In this document: one piece after another, positions 40,548-52,779 of the stretch | Layout: each line of letters begins with the position of its first letter | Numbering within the stretch: the stretch's first letter is position 1 | The notes under the pieces: model-generated | Database searches by the model: none | What the model was told of the DNA's origin: nothing | The model's input: only the letters and a program-made list of their open reading frames with translations | Translations under genes and position numbers: made by a program | Source: Lampris incognitus | Lineage: Eukaryota > Chordata > Actinopteri > Lampriformes > Lampridae | NCBI RefSeq assembly: GCF_029633865.1 | Contig: NC_079216.1 | Location: 62,442,860-62,506,859, forward strand | Reading direction: 5' to 3' | DNA length: 64,000 bases

Positions 40548-40641
<94 letters not shown>

Positions 40642-40854
40642 TCTAGGGCCAATTTAGTATGGACGATTCACCTGACTTGCATGTCTTTGGATTGCGGGAA
40701 GAAACCCACGCAGACACGTGGAGAACATGCAAACGCCACACAGAGGATGACCCAGGACGACACCCAAGGTTGGACTACCTCGGGGCTCGAACCCAGGGCC
40801 TTCTTGTTGTGAGGCGACCACGCTAACCACTGCACCACCGTGTCACAAAAAAAA
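40405..40854 (-). mobile_element. Full-length SINE-A with expanded CA array
   Basis: On the - strand the head GGTGGTGCAGTGGTTAGCGT carries a tRNA A-box-like TGGTGCAGTGG and a B-box-like GGTTCGAGCCC. The body follows (AACATGCAAACGCC on +; ATGTCTTTGGATTGCGG), ending in the GGAT repeat. A CA array of about 88 nt (40551-40638) occupies the position where other copies carry a short CA stretch. Confidence 0.88.
40551..40638. repeat. (CA)n microsatellite inside SINE-A
   Basis: About 44 uninterrupted CA units. The copy at 59248 has a short interrupted CA stretch at the same place, so the array grew from an internal seed. Confidence 0.95.
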
Positions 40855-40984
40855 AAAAGTCAAAATTGCCAGATCAAGAAAACGTGAATGGCATGAATGA
40901 AGCCAGTGTTTCAGGCATTCGTTGCTGAGATGATTTGCCCTGGAAGTCGGATGACAGTCAGCTCTTGAGGAGGACAAGGCGAAA

Positions 40985-41925
40985 AAGAGCCAATGCAAGC
41001 AAGCAAGTTTGTTTATATGGCACATTTCGTACACAGGGCAGTTCAGTGCTTTACACAAATAAAAACAGAAACGGAACAACCATATGAAGTATAATAAAGA
41101 GAGTAAATAAAAGCAAACAGGAACAATCATATATAAAATATAACTGAAAGAGTACAAAGTACATAAAATGTACTTTGAATTAGTAATCAAAAAGAGTAAT
41201 ATCATTAAAAGACAGGTATTATAAAGAGAAAATACAAAGTACAAAAAAAAAAAAGAATAATTACAGTCACTTCCCCGCCAGGAGTGACTAGAGATCTACT
41301 TCCAGAATTAAAGTGCAGTTGGAATGGGGTGCCAAGTTTTAATTCTCAATCATAGGCACAAGAAAAAAAGAAATGTTTTTAACCTAGATTTAAAAATTGC
41401 TATATTTGGGGCACATCTAAGATCTTCTGGTAGTTTGTTCCAGTTGCATGCAGCATAACAGCGAAATGCTGCTTCACCATGTTCGCTTTGGACTCTGGGC
41501 TGAACTCACTGACCTGAGTCCATGGATCTTAGAGCCCTACCTGGTTTATACTCTTCGAGCATGTCAGTGATGTATTCTGGGCCTACACCATTCAGTGATT
41601 TGTAGACAAGTAGCAGCACTTTAAAATTTATTCTGTAGCTAACTGAAAGCAAGTGTAAAGATTTCAGTAATCAATTCTACTGGAAATAAAAGCATGGATG
41701 AGCTTCTCTTGGTCATTTTGGGATACCAGACCTTTGATTCTGGCTATATTCTTAAGATGATAGAAGGCTGTTTTAGTGGTTGCTTTGATATGGCTGGTGA
41801 ACGTGAGATCTGAGTCTATTAAAACGCCAAGATTTCGGACCTGGTCTTTGGTTTTTAGAGCTCGAGATTTGAGTTGTTCATAATAGTTCTTTTCTCTTTG
41901 TTCCCATCGCTTTACCCGCATTAGC
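40985..41925 (-). pseudogene. LINE RT C-terminus and 3' UTR
   Basis: On the - strand 41921-41664 encodes VRNLGVLIDSDLTFTSHIKA, then TTKTAFYHLKNIARIKGL and EKLIHAFISSRIDY. Downstream come FKVLLLVYKSLNGVGPEYI and KSRLKTFL in other frames. These are the C-terminal region of L2/Rex1-like LINEs. The 3' end is at GTTTGTTTATATGGC (+). Confidence 0.78.
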
Positions 41926-43694
41926 AGTCATTGCTGGTAGTCTTGTGTAAGTTTTATTGTCATAAAAGTTACATGAATTCTGATCTACCTGGTCAGACTC
42001 AGGCCGGATTCTAGTACCATATGGAAATGGTCCAAATCTGATTGGAAAAAAATCTGATTTTCACATCCACAGAGCTCTAAAAAAATCAGATCTGTGTCAC
42101 ATGTGGCAAATAAATCAGATTTGAGACAAGATGTTTCTTGTAATGTGAATGTATAGAGCACAGAATATTAATTTAAAATGAACGCTTACTTCCAGTTATG
42201 TTTAGCTACATCAAATTAAGTCAAAATTTAAATTCATCATTGTGATTTGGGCCTTACGCACAAAATGCTGTTCACCATTTTTACGTCATTTTAACCCTGT
42301 ATTATTGAGCAAGATCAGTGTTGTTCAATGGGTAAATTTCTCCCACTGTTATTTATTTCCCAAAGTGAAAGATTTTTTGCTCTTCAATACATTACCTAAT
42401 CTAGGTGGATTGAATCATCCATACCCAGGACAGCTTTCTGCCAACTGCGTAACAAAATTACAAGGGAAACGAAATATATATTTAAAGTGCTTTTGAAGTG
42501 GTATTAGGCTCTAAGTGTAAAAAGTTTAAAAGAACAAAAGAGATCCAACTGCTAGTTTTGAATTTTGTCAGTGAAGTGATAAAAAGCTTCTACCACAGCA
42601 TTTTGAAATCAGAAGCAGAATCTGTTTTAATTAGCTGAGTAGGTTGGCAGCTAAAGGAAATTTGAATCGGTGGGTTTCTCACATATAAACATCCTCTATG
42701 TGATGAATAAACTAGGAAAAAGTAAGTCAATAAAAGCCTTTGTAAATAAGCTACATAGGTATCATTTAACAAGGTTAGATAAAAAAGAGCAACATTGGAA
42801 CAAGATGCGTAATTTCTTGAGGAAAATGTTTTGGCGAGCTGAAACAAACACTGGAAATGCCAAAAAGTTTCTTTATTTTAGTTTTAACAAATAATGATTC
42901 TACAAGATACCACAGTGCCAATCTTGACCTCCAGGGGGCACTAAGCAAAAAAACACACCCTACCCCACCTCTTCCACAAGATGCCACAGTGGCTGTAAAT
43001 TTTGTCTAACAGGACGTTTTGCACCGGCCACAAACGCAGTATTCTACAAAATCTACAAATAAAGGTGATGAAACAGTTCTCTCATAAATTTACTTATAAA
43101 ACATATTCTGATCAGCCATTATATAGCAGCAATAGGCTACATATGAAAAATGATAAAGACGTAATGCATAGCTAATGGTTCTCCTGGTTCAGCTGCTATT
43201 GGTTCAGTTGTATAGCATCTGATTCACAATGAGATGGGGATTTATGTACATACCTCAACATTAACCCTGTTGGGGGGGAGGGGGACCCAACAGTGTTGAC
43301 ATATGAATCAACTTCAGAATTTTAAATCAAAATACTGCGGGAATGCAGGACTGAGGAGATGGGAGAGGTCGAGTTAATTCCGTTTACTTGCCACACAAAA
43401 CAACACCGATACAGCACGATCTCTCATGGCAACAAGCTAATGGCTAGGCTGTCGAAAACATGGTTCCACCTCCTGGGAAACTTTAAACAGTGCCTACGTC
43501 AGAACTCTGAATGTCTTCCTTAAAGGAGCAGCAGCCCCTGGTGAATCTATCCTCCACTGTGTATCACCACAATACAATAACAATTAATTTTGTATAACAA
43601 GAATAAATAAGAATAATTCTAACGATTAAAAAAATGTACCAGCTTCCTAGCTGGTGACAAAATAAAACAGTCTACCCATAGGCTATGATCTGGG
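41926..43694. other. Gene-free stretch, no element assigned
   Basis: AT-rich DNA. A 100-nt stretch at 42020-42130 repeats AAATCTGATT/AAATCAGAT motifs in both orientations. Around 42901-43000 the motif ACAAGATRCCACAGTG occurs twice (42901 and 42976), flanking a short segment. No gene seen. Confidence 0.5.
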
Positions 43695-43751
43695 AACAAA
43701 TTCAGACAGCATAGTGCAGCAAATCAGCTCTCCACATAGTTTGGATGGATC

Positions 43752-44990
43752 TTGCAAATGCTTATGGGTCTGTTTCCCTACAGCTCCATCACTTTCGCTC
43801 TCAACTTTGTCCACATACCACCATGCATCTACAGCCCAGTAGCAAACTATTTCAACAACTCTCAAGTCTGCTACACAACCCAGGAGATCTCAACTGGTTG
43901 GTGCCAGGTGGAGAAAGGGGTGGCAATAGGCTGCTCCATTTCTCCCATCCTTTTCACAGTGGCCCTACGGAGCTACACGGATGATGTCATCACCCTCCTT
44001 CAGACGGCAGCATGCACCTCCCGACTCGTGAAAAGGCTTGAGGAGCTGTCAACATAGGGCCCGGAGGAAAATAAAACCAGCCAAGTCCCTCAGTCTCTCA
44101 ATCCGGATCAAGAATGACAACATCTCCTTCTCAGTTGATGGCAAGAAAATCCTGCTTTTGGTGAACCAAACTGTGCAAAGCCTTGGAAGGCTTTACATGG
44201 TCAACCTGACCAATAAACACATGGCTGCCTTTGTCACATCCCAGCTCTCAGACTGTTTGAGCAAGACTGACCAAAGCTTCCTACTAGGGAAATTCAAGGT
44301 CTGGTGTTACCAGTTCATCTTATACCAACCAACGTCTGATGTGGCCTCTGAAGTTGTGTGATATCACCGCAACAACTGTTCTGAAAATGGTCACAAAAGT
44401 CAACAACTACATCTGTAAATGTCTGGGCCTTCCTCAATGTCTTTCCAACACGGCACTATTTGGGAGAAACACCTTGAAGCTTCCATAGAAATACATTAGC
44501 TTGGGCTACAAACAAGAGAAGGTGAGCCTTGTGTTCAAGCTGAGAGACTCATCCGACCTGTCTGTCCAAACCACCCAGGCCCAAGTTCCTACAGGACACA
44601 GGTGGAATGTGATTCAGACAGTAGACCAGGCCATCCATCGAGGGCCAGTTTTGGATGGGGAACAGCACCCATGATGTGGTCCAAAGTCACAAAGAGGGAA
44701 ATGAAAGATCTTTTGATCTCTGAAGTTGTGAAGTTAGGAGAGCTACTTAATCCAAGCTGTGAGCAAATGGCAACAAGAGAGCTGGACAACCTGGAAAGCT
44801 GTGATCAACTGGGCCATTACATGGACGGATATATGGAAGATGCCCCATGCAAGGCTGAACTTCCTTAGCAGGGCCGAGTATGATACCCTTCCCAGTCCCC
44901 GGAACCTAAACCTCTGGTATGGCTCAGAGGAGACCAGCCAACTCTGTGACTCCCAGAACCCGAGCTTGCATTAAATCCTTTCTGGCTGCA
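43752..44990 (+). pseudogene. Non-LTR retrotransposon RT C-terminal region (family unassigned)
   Basis: It contains AYGS(V)P-like RT sequence, VEKGVAIGCSISPILFTVAL, then YTDDVITLL. Further on come VSLVFKLRDSSDLSVQT, TGHRWNVIQTVDQAI and AEYDTLPSPRNLNLWYGSEE, followed by a Cys-rich CDSQNPSLH. The arrangement resembles a teleost LINE family with a C-terminal Cys/His motif. A restriction-like endonuclease domain may follow but is not visible. Frames are broken many times. It is cut at 44990 by gypsy sequence; a 3' piece of the same family appears at 48208. Confidence 0.65.
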
Positions 44991-45056
44991 AAGCAGTTTG
45001 ACACAGGGCTGGTATGGATAGTGCCACGATCGGGTTCTGTGCAAGTAAGCCAAAAT

Positions 45057-48000
45057 CTTGGAGGCACACAGGCTGGAAGTAAACAGGGCCAACCCAGTAA
45101 CAAGATTTTTCCAACCAAGACCTGTGCCATATGCCATGAAACCGAGAGTTGAAGCAGAGTTAGACCGGCTGTTAAAAGAGAAAATCATTGAGCCAGTCAA
45201 ATATGCAGAATTCGCAGCGCCCATAGTGCCAGTACAGAAACCTGACAACTCAATCTGAATATGTGGCCATTATAAACTAACGGTGAATAGAGTATCCAAG
45301 TTACAGCAATACCCAATCCCAAAGACGGACGATCTCTTTGCAAAGCTGGCAGGAGGAAAGAAATTCACAAAGCTAGACATGAGCCATGCAAACTTACAAA
45401 TTCCATTAGATGAGGAAGCAAAGAAGCTGGTGACCATAAACACACACAAGGGGCAGTTTACATACACACACTTACCTTTTGGAGTGTGGTCCAGCCCAGC
45501 TATCTTCCAATGAACTATCGAATCAGTGCTTCAGGGGGTTTCAAACATGGCAGTGTATTTAGAATATATTCTCCTGACAGGTTGCAATGATCAACAATAC
45601 CTGGAGATGTTGGCAGAAGTGCTGCGCAGACTGGATGCTGCAGGCCTGCATCTAAAGAGGACCAAATGCTCCTTCATGGGAACAGAGGCGGAATTCCTGG
45701 GTCACAGAGTGGATGCAACAGGACTCCACCCACTAAAAAACAAAGTAGAAGCAATCCAGGGAGCATCGGCACCAACTAATGTGACAGAGTTGAGGGCATA
45801 CCTGGGACTGCTGAACTACTACAACAGGTTTCTGGCCAACTTGTCAATGGCATTAGCACCACTCCACTCACTCCTGAGAAAAGACACACACTGGGAGTGG
45901 GGAAAAGACCAGGAGGACGCGTTCGAACAGTCAAAGAAACTCATGCAGTCATCCAGGTTGCTAGTGCACTACGACAGAGAGAAAGAGCTCATCCTCTCAT
46001 GTGATGCATCACCCTATGGGGTCGGGGTGGTGCTGTCTCACAAAATGAGAGATGGAACAGAGAGACCGATAGGGTTTATGTCCAGAACTCTGACACTGGC
46101 GGAAAGGAATTACTCCCAATTGGACAAAGAGGGTTTAGCAGTAATGTTTGGGGTGCAGAAGTTCCACAAATACAACTATGGTCATAAGTTCACCATTTGC
46201 ACAGACCATAAACCACTGCTCTCCCTGTTCAGTGAAGTAAAGGCTGTTCCGCACATGGTGTCACCACGACTACAGAGGTGGGCAGTGACCTTGAGGGCAT
46301 ATGAATATGCCATTGTCTACAAGGCGGGGAAAGACCATGGCAATAAAGACGCTTTAAGCCGACTGCCCCTCCAGCACACACCCATCACCACAGCGCCGGA
46401 GGACAGAGTGCTGATGTTTGAGGAATTGGACACAACACCAGTGACAGTCAAACAGGTAAAGGCCCTGACAAGTAAAGATCAAGTACTAGCCAGCGTACGT
46501 GAGTATGTGGTAAGGGGGTGGCCACATCAAACAGAGGGGGACCTTGCACTATACAAGGTGAGAGGGGCTGAACTCAGCGTTCAGGATGGGTGCGTGTTGT
46601 GGGGAGCACGAGTGATTATTCCACAGCCAGCCAAACAAATGGTCTTAGAGCAGCTTCATCAAAGCCATCCTGGGGTCTCCTGGATGAAAGCCCTGGCACA
46701 GAGTTATATATGGTGGCCAAAGCTAGATGCGGACATAGAAAACCTAGTCAAAACATGCAGCACATGTCTGGCACACAGAAAGGCACCAGCAACCGCTCCT
46801 CTCCACCCTTGGGAGTGGCCTGACAAGCCATGGAGGAGACTGCATATGGAGTATGCAGGACCATTTGTGGGGAAAATGTTCCTCATAATCATCAATGCAC
46901 ACTCCAAATGGATGAATGTGTATCCTGTGAACAGTGCCACATCCACCACTACCATAGACTGCCTGCGCCAGAGCTTCAGCAACCAAAGCATCCCTGAAAT
47001 GGTGGTGAGTGACAATGCCACATGTTTCGTTAGTTCAGAAACTAAAGAATTCATGAGAAAAAATGGAATAGTGCACGTGACGGCTGCTCCCTACCACCCG
47101 TCATCAAACGGACTGGCCGAGCGGGCTGTTCAAACAATTAAAGCGATCATAAAAAAAAAAAGTGCTGCAGGCAGCTTGTCACCTAAGGTGTTAAGGGTCC
47201 TGTTCAGCTACAGGATAACACCTCAGTCCACCACAGGTCTCTCCCCAGCAGAGATGCTGTTGGGGAGGAAGCTGCGCTCCACTCTGGACTTGTTACACCC
47301 AAACCTAAACAGCAAAATAGGAACCAGACAAAGAAAACAGAAAGACGAGCACGGGGCAGGAGACGCTGTCATGACAAGGAATTTCAGCCACGGACCGAGG
47401 AGGGTCCCAGGATTCATTGTGTCAGAAACAGGTCCTGTCCCATATAAGGTCATGCTGGGAGACGGTAGAGTGGTCTGCCGACATGTGGACCAGATCCTGT
47501 CCAGGTGTGAAGAGACAGCAGAAGGACTGGATGTATTTGAGCCCAGCACCCACGCTCCCGGTACTGCCGTCGTGGCGTCACCACAACTGGTGGATCTCCC
47601 AGGGCAACCGCAACCCACTGAAGGAAATCCCAGCTCTGAGTCAGAAACTCATGGCAGTACCCAGAGGCAGCCACCAGATACTGCACAAGTGAAAGGGGGT
47701 AGTGATGCCACTCAAAGTGTCTGACAAACAAAAAGATTCAAAAAGATGCCAAGCCACCTGAAAGACTTTGCACTGTAGAACAGACAAAATGATGCGTACC
47801 TGGTGATATTTACCTAAGCTATCTGTGGAGATAATACCTGTTTAAGGTGGCATCATTGTTAGTGAATTGCATGGTAAATGGTGACTGTTTAGTTCAAATC
47901 AACCAGAAGGATATAGAGAAGGTACAGGCCATGTGAGAGTTTTTTGTTTTGTTTTGTTGGAAACTGTTGGAGATTTGTTTACAATTCTTATGTTTTAACT

Positions 48001-48207
48001 TAAGTGGGAGGGAATGTTATATTCTAGTTCAACCCCTGGGTGGAGCACTAGGCTAATTCCAGTGTTACTTAGTAAGGAAGTCAGAACACTCTAGGCAAGT
48101 GAAGAGTAAGGTCATACCCTGTAGGTGTCTGCTGGTTACCCCAGTAAACATATTCCTAGTTTACCCATTACCTTGGTCTCACCATTTCATTCTTGGAGGT
48201 TACTACA
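45057..48207 (+). pseudogene. Ty3/gypsy-type pol with 3' LTR, catalytically dead
   Basis: Order: RT (45057-45750, two in-frame stops), RNase H (CDASPYGVGVVL; CTDHKPLLSLF), then integrase zinc-binding and core (HQSHPGVSW, CSTCLAHRKAPA, VVSDNATCF, SSNGLAERAV). A 732-codon open frame covers 45526-47724. The RT YxDD motif reads YLEY, and ICGDY reads ICGHY. The first integrase Asp (HMDYAGPF in relatives) is Glu here; the later Asp and Glu keep the 35-residue spacing. A polypurine tract (48002-48013) precedes a 193-bp LTR at 48015-48207 (TGTTAT...TACTACA). The 5' LTR, gag and protease are missing. Confidence 0.88.
48015..48207 (+). repeat. 3' LTR of the gypsy element
   Basis: It begins TGTTATATTC directly after the purine tract AAGTGGGAGGGA and ends GGTTACTACA. 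The TG/CA termini and position define it. No second copy was found in the window. Confidence 0.7.
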
Positions 48208-48450
48208 TTAAGGAAGGCCCTCAAAGACCTGGCGGAGGAGGCAGAACAAGGGAGCTTCTGGCTCTTGCTCTGAAGAAAGTAAAAGGCGTGGGGAAAGCAA
48301 GGACCCTAGGAATGGCTGCAGGGGGTGGGAGGGAGACATCCCTGTTGGTGCTCCACCGCATTACGAAGTTCCGAGATTAAAGGAGCGAAACATCAGTGAA
48401 TGGTGGTTCCTGGCTGATGACCCTGCAGCCGCCACAATGGCGCCGTCGGA
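48208..48450 (+). pseudogene. LINE 3' coding piece beyond the gypsy insertion
   Basis: It encodes LKDLAEEAEQGSFWLL-type sequence, with a stop then KAWGKQGP in frame. This is the C-terminal end of the LINE family seen at 43752-44990, as I recall it. The gypsy copy therefore sits within that LINE, with loss of the intervening part. Confidence 0.55.
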
Positions 48451-48753
48451 GATGGGTCAAGCAGAAATGCCCAGCATGTGGAACCACCTGTGCTCACACC
48501 TGTCATATTGCTTTGCACTCTGGTTAAAATTCTCACAAGGGTGCTTGACATCAACAGTAGAGTTGACAGAGATTATTTCAATGAGCAAGACATAAGGAAA
48601 AATAAAATTTTAGTTAAAATTTTTAAATTCATTTAGCTTATTTCAACTGACAATATATTAAACACAGTACAGAATAGTACAGAGCACAGACAACGTAAAA
48701 TGAAAATTGTCTTGTTTACCTTGTTAGCTCATTTGCCCAATTATTTTATGCAA

Positions 48754-48872
48754 CAGTGGCGAGCGGTGACCTTTGAAGCTGGGTATGCTACCTGTCCCCA
48801 CCCCTGGCACGCACGTATGCCCGCCCGCCCACTACAACCCCCTCCCACCACTGCAAATGACACACTCGCACC

Positions 48873-48920
<48 letters not shown>

Positions 48921-50972
48921 TCTTTGGTAACGTACCTCCAGACTGTAGAAAGCTGGGCGAAGTTGGACACATCGGTGGTTTCATCAATTAGCTATGGCTA
49001 CAAAGCTTGCGTCTTTGATTTCAGATTTTATTTAATTCAGGAGCACATTCCCCACAGATTCGATCAGATCATTTTGGATGTGGCTTGACGTGCCAGAAAA
49101 GACACTGCACGTCTCCAAATGATGGGCTAGCCTCCCATCATATTTCCGGAGAAGGTTGACGAGCTCAATATAATTACCACGATTGTCTGATCCTTCCCCC
49201 TCTGGGTGTCCCCAGAATGCCTGCTCCTGGGTTCCGAGGTACACAACGATGTCCATGAGTCTCTAACACGTCCCTGTTTTTTTTATAACGCGCTCGTTGT
49301 GTTGCTCTGTGGCTACTTGCACACCCTCATTCAACTGAAGACGAAAGAGCTGATTGTGGACTTCAGGAGGTCTAGAAGCTGCAGCCACTCCCCCATACAC
49401 ATCAATGGAGTGGAAGTGGAACGTGATTCCAGCTTTAAATTCCTTGGAGTCCACATCAGCGAGGACCTTTCGTGGACATTAAACACCCAGGCCCTTGTGA
49501 AAAAGGCCCAACAACGCCTGCATTTCCTGAGGAGGCTGAGGAGCGCCCGTCTACCCCCCAAAAGTCTCACCAACTTCTACCACTGCACCACAGAGAGCAT
49601 CCTGACCAGCTGCATCTCAGTGTGGTACGGCAGCTGCACCTCAGTAGACAAGAAAGCTCTGCAGCGGATCGTCAAGGCGGCCCAGCATATCACCGGTACC
49701 CAGCTCCCAGCCATAAAAGACATTTATCACAAACGCTGCCTTCGAAGGGGTCTGAGCATCAGCAGAGATCCCACCCACCCCAACCATGGACTGTTCTCCC
49801 CCCTGTGCTCTGGGAGGCGCTACAAGAGCCTCAGAGCCCGCACTACCAGGCTCAAAAACAGCTTCTTTCCACAAGCTGTTGCCCACCTGAACCTGGCTAC
49901 CCACTGAATGTCTGCAGATATTTTTAAATATTTTGTACTCCAGCTCTTTTTCTTTTTTTTTTTAAACTTATTTTTAGCTTTTGGTTTTCATGTGTGTATA
50001 TCTTATACTGTGTCTGCTGTGTTTGTCTGTGTCTGTCTTGCACTGTTTGGTGAAGCCACAGCCCTCATTTCATTTTTAACATGTGCCTGCACATTGTTTT
50101 TAATGACAATAAAATTGAATTGAACTGAATTGAATTGAACTGATGGTCGATTCGTGTGTTGCCAAATGTCTGAAGTTTTACTAGACCACGTATGTGTGCA
50201 GGTGCACGCTTGTGTTTTGTCATTGTTGTATGGAGATCGTTTAAATCGCCATAACCTGCCGTGGTCCAGGCTGTGTGTTCTGTAGAAAAAAAGGAGACAT
50301 GGCCAACAGAATAGGTTGCTCACCTTTGGGCAGCCAGCTAGCCATGTCTGTTTTTCGCATGTGGTAGCTTGAAAATGACGGACGAAATTCTTCGTTGATT
50401 TTGTGATGCCAAGTTCGGGAGTTGGACGTCCTCCTGCAATAATAATCTTTTTCTCTTCAAAAGCCCTCCGAGAAAACGGGACAGAACGTAACGATTCTAT
50501 AATATGCGAATTGTCGCTCATATTGACAAGTACTGAAACGTATGGCGGTGAGCTAACTGAGCAAGACAGACAAGTGCCAACTTACGGTAACTAGCTCGCT
50601 AGATGGCCGTGTTGCGCATGTGTGCTTCCGGTAAAGCTGGTTCTGCCCACCAGACTCCCACGCTCAGAAGATACCGCGAATACAACTGGGAATCACAGAG
50701 CGCATGCGCGAAGTGAGCTGACCGTCTGGCAGCTTTGTCGTGAGCAGGATAGATGCGGCAGACTGCGGTAACGCAGTTGCGTTTGAAAAGAAAACAATCG
50801 AAGAAATTGAGAAACAAACATCTAAATGACACGTTTAATGTAAATAATGCTCATGTTACTTATTAAGAATAGATTTTCAATTCATTATTATACTGTACGT
50901 AAATTATCTCGTAATTTTCAAATGCCTTGGGCATGCATCGCATTTATAGCTTATTATGACCGCTCGCCACTG
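48754..50972 (-). mobile_element. hAT-superfamily transposon with TIRs and 8-bp target duplication
   Basis: Both ends carry the inverted repeat CAGTGGCGAGCGGT. TTATGCAA flanks the element at 48746-48753 and 50973-50980. On the - strand, the transposase N-terminal TTF-type zinc-finger region (WLAGCPKVSNLFCWPCLLF, 50521-50290) is followed, after a gap, by MDIVVYLGTQEQAFWGHPEG and SGTSSHIQNDLIESVGNVL (49256-49032). Then comes ADETTDVSNFAQLST in the same orientation. This is the ZMYM1-like/Ac-type hAT transposase. A LINE fragment (49290-50143) interrupts it and part of the transposase is missing. It is inactive. Confidence 0.9.
49290..50143 (+). pseudogene. LINE RT C-terminus nested in the hAT element
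   Basis: An uninterrupted frame encodes TKELIVDFRRSRSCSHSP, FKFLGVHISEDLSWTLNT, KKAQQRLHFLRRLRSARLP, SCISVWYGSCTSVDKKAL and SGRRYKSLRARTTRLKNSFF, ending ATH* at 49905. The 3' UTR ends AATAAAATTGAATTGAACTG. It matches the C-terminus of L2/Rex1-like teleost LINEs. It is 5'-truncated; the intact frame suggests a relatively recent insertion. Confidence 0.85.
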
Positions 50973-51059
50973 TTATGCAACTATTCAACAATTTACGCCA
51001 TAGTCACCTTAATTTCCACTGATACAGCCAAGTTTTTGTGATTGGGTCATCAAGTCCAA

Positions 51060-52440
51060 GCAGGTGGGTGAGCAACATTCCACCCAGTGATATCAAAAAA
51101 TGTTTTGCACGAGCAAATCAAATCCTGAAGGATCAACACACCCTTCCCTACATTTTGTCCCACCCTTATATCGTTTTACTCAGAAACATATGTCACATTA
51201 GGGAAGCAAGATGCGCTCTGAATGCTATTTCATGTTGTCTTCATCAACTCCTCGCTTACAACCGATGTGTTCTCCATCACATTTAAGCAAGCTCAGATCA
51301 CCCCGCTGCTCAAAATGCCTACACTCAACCCAGCCCAGGTTGAAAACTACAGACCAGTTTCACTACTGCCCTTCCTATCAAAAATACTTGAGCATACAAT
51401 CTTTAACCAAGTCTCTGAATTCCTTACTGAGAATAACCTGTATGACCTGAATCAGTTTGGCTTCAAGCGGGGGCACTCTAACAAAACTGCATTCCTCTCT
51501 GTAATGGAATCACAGCGTTCAGCTAGAGCTGCTGGTCAGTTCTCAGTTCTATTGCTGCTAGGTCTGTCAGCTGCCCTTGACATGATTAACCACTGAATTC
51601 GCCTCTCGACCCTTACTGAGCTTGATATCTCAGGAATTGCCCTCCATTGGTTGATGTCCTACCTCTCACGGAGATATTTTAGAGTATCTTGGAGGAGAGA
51701 AGGGTCCGAATAGCATGACTTATCCATAGGGGTTCCTCAAGGGTCAGCGCTCAGTCCCCTTCTCTTCTCAATATACACCACCTCAGTTGGTGCAATCATT
51801 CGCTCCCATGGTTTCTCACACCATTGCTATGCTGACAATGCTGTCACTCCTGCCAGAAGACCACACAGTCTCTGCTTGGATCTCATCATGCCTTGCCAAT
51901 ACATTTACATGGAGGGAAGAATGCCACCGTCAACTTAACCTCGCTAAGACCAAGCTCCTTGTCATCCCAGCCAGTCCCTCTTTACAAGAGATCAGTATTC
52001 AGCATGAATCAACCCAACTTATACCAACAAAGTCTGCACGAAACTTTGGTGTCAAGATTGACAACCAACCAACCTTTAAGATTCACGTGGCCTCAATTAC
52101 TTGGTCATGTCAATTTGCCCTACACAACATGAGGAAGATCATATCATGCATAGATAATAGATATAGATAATATCACGCATTAACTGCTACAACGCCTTAC
52201 TGGCATGTACATTTAAACCGCTGCAGATGATCCAGAATGCAGCAGCACGCCTGGTCTTCAACCAGCCCAAAAGAGCATGCCACCCCACTGTTCATCTCAC
52301 TCTACTGGCTCCAAACTAAAGTAACTAAAACAACTCCTGCCTACCTAAACTCCCTCATTCAGGTCTACACCCCCTCCCGCTCCACAGAACACCAAAGGAG
52401 ATCATTCCTGCCAGCGACCATAAAACTGTTTATAAAACAG
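51060..52440 (+). pseudogene. L2/CR1-type LINE reverse transcriptase remnant
   Basis: Motifs in order: [92 protein letters not shown]. The YADD-type site reads CYADN. The C-terminal HHIR-like region has IQNAAARLVFNQPKRACH and HQRRSFLPATI. Stops and shifts break it. Confidence 0.82.
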
Positions 52441-52779
52441 ATAGTTTTGGTTTTTGATTATGATTGGCTGAGCAGTACTACAAACCTTGCGGGCATATTA
52501 CTTTCATAACACGGTTACTACATACACCTGGCAAGGTTTCATAAAATAAACACACAGCAAAAAAAAACAAAACAATTTATTGGTAACAAATAATCATTCT
52601 TCCACTAAGCAATGTAGGCCCTCAGTGACATTTAGCAGAATGGTGGCCAAGCAAGACACAGATGCAGTGGAATGCATGCTAATAAGGCTAGTCAAGCATG
52701 CTTAAAGATTGGGGTGATTATTAACATTTATCTGGATATCGCCAGTAATTGTGCAATTGTTGAAGTAGTGCTCAATTAT

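Noticed and set aside
48890-48920. CA array as part of a SINE
   Set aside because: It lies inside the hAT element near its TIR and no SINE sequence flanks it.
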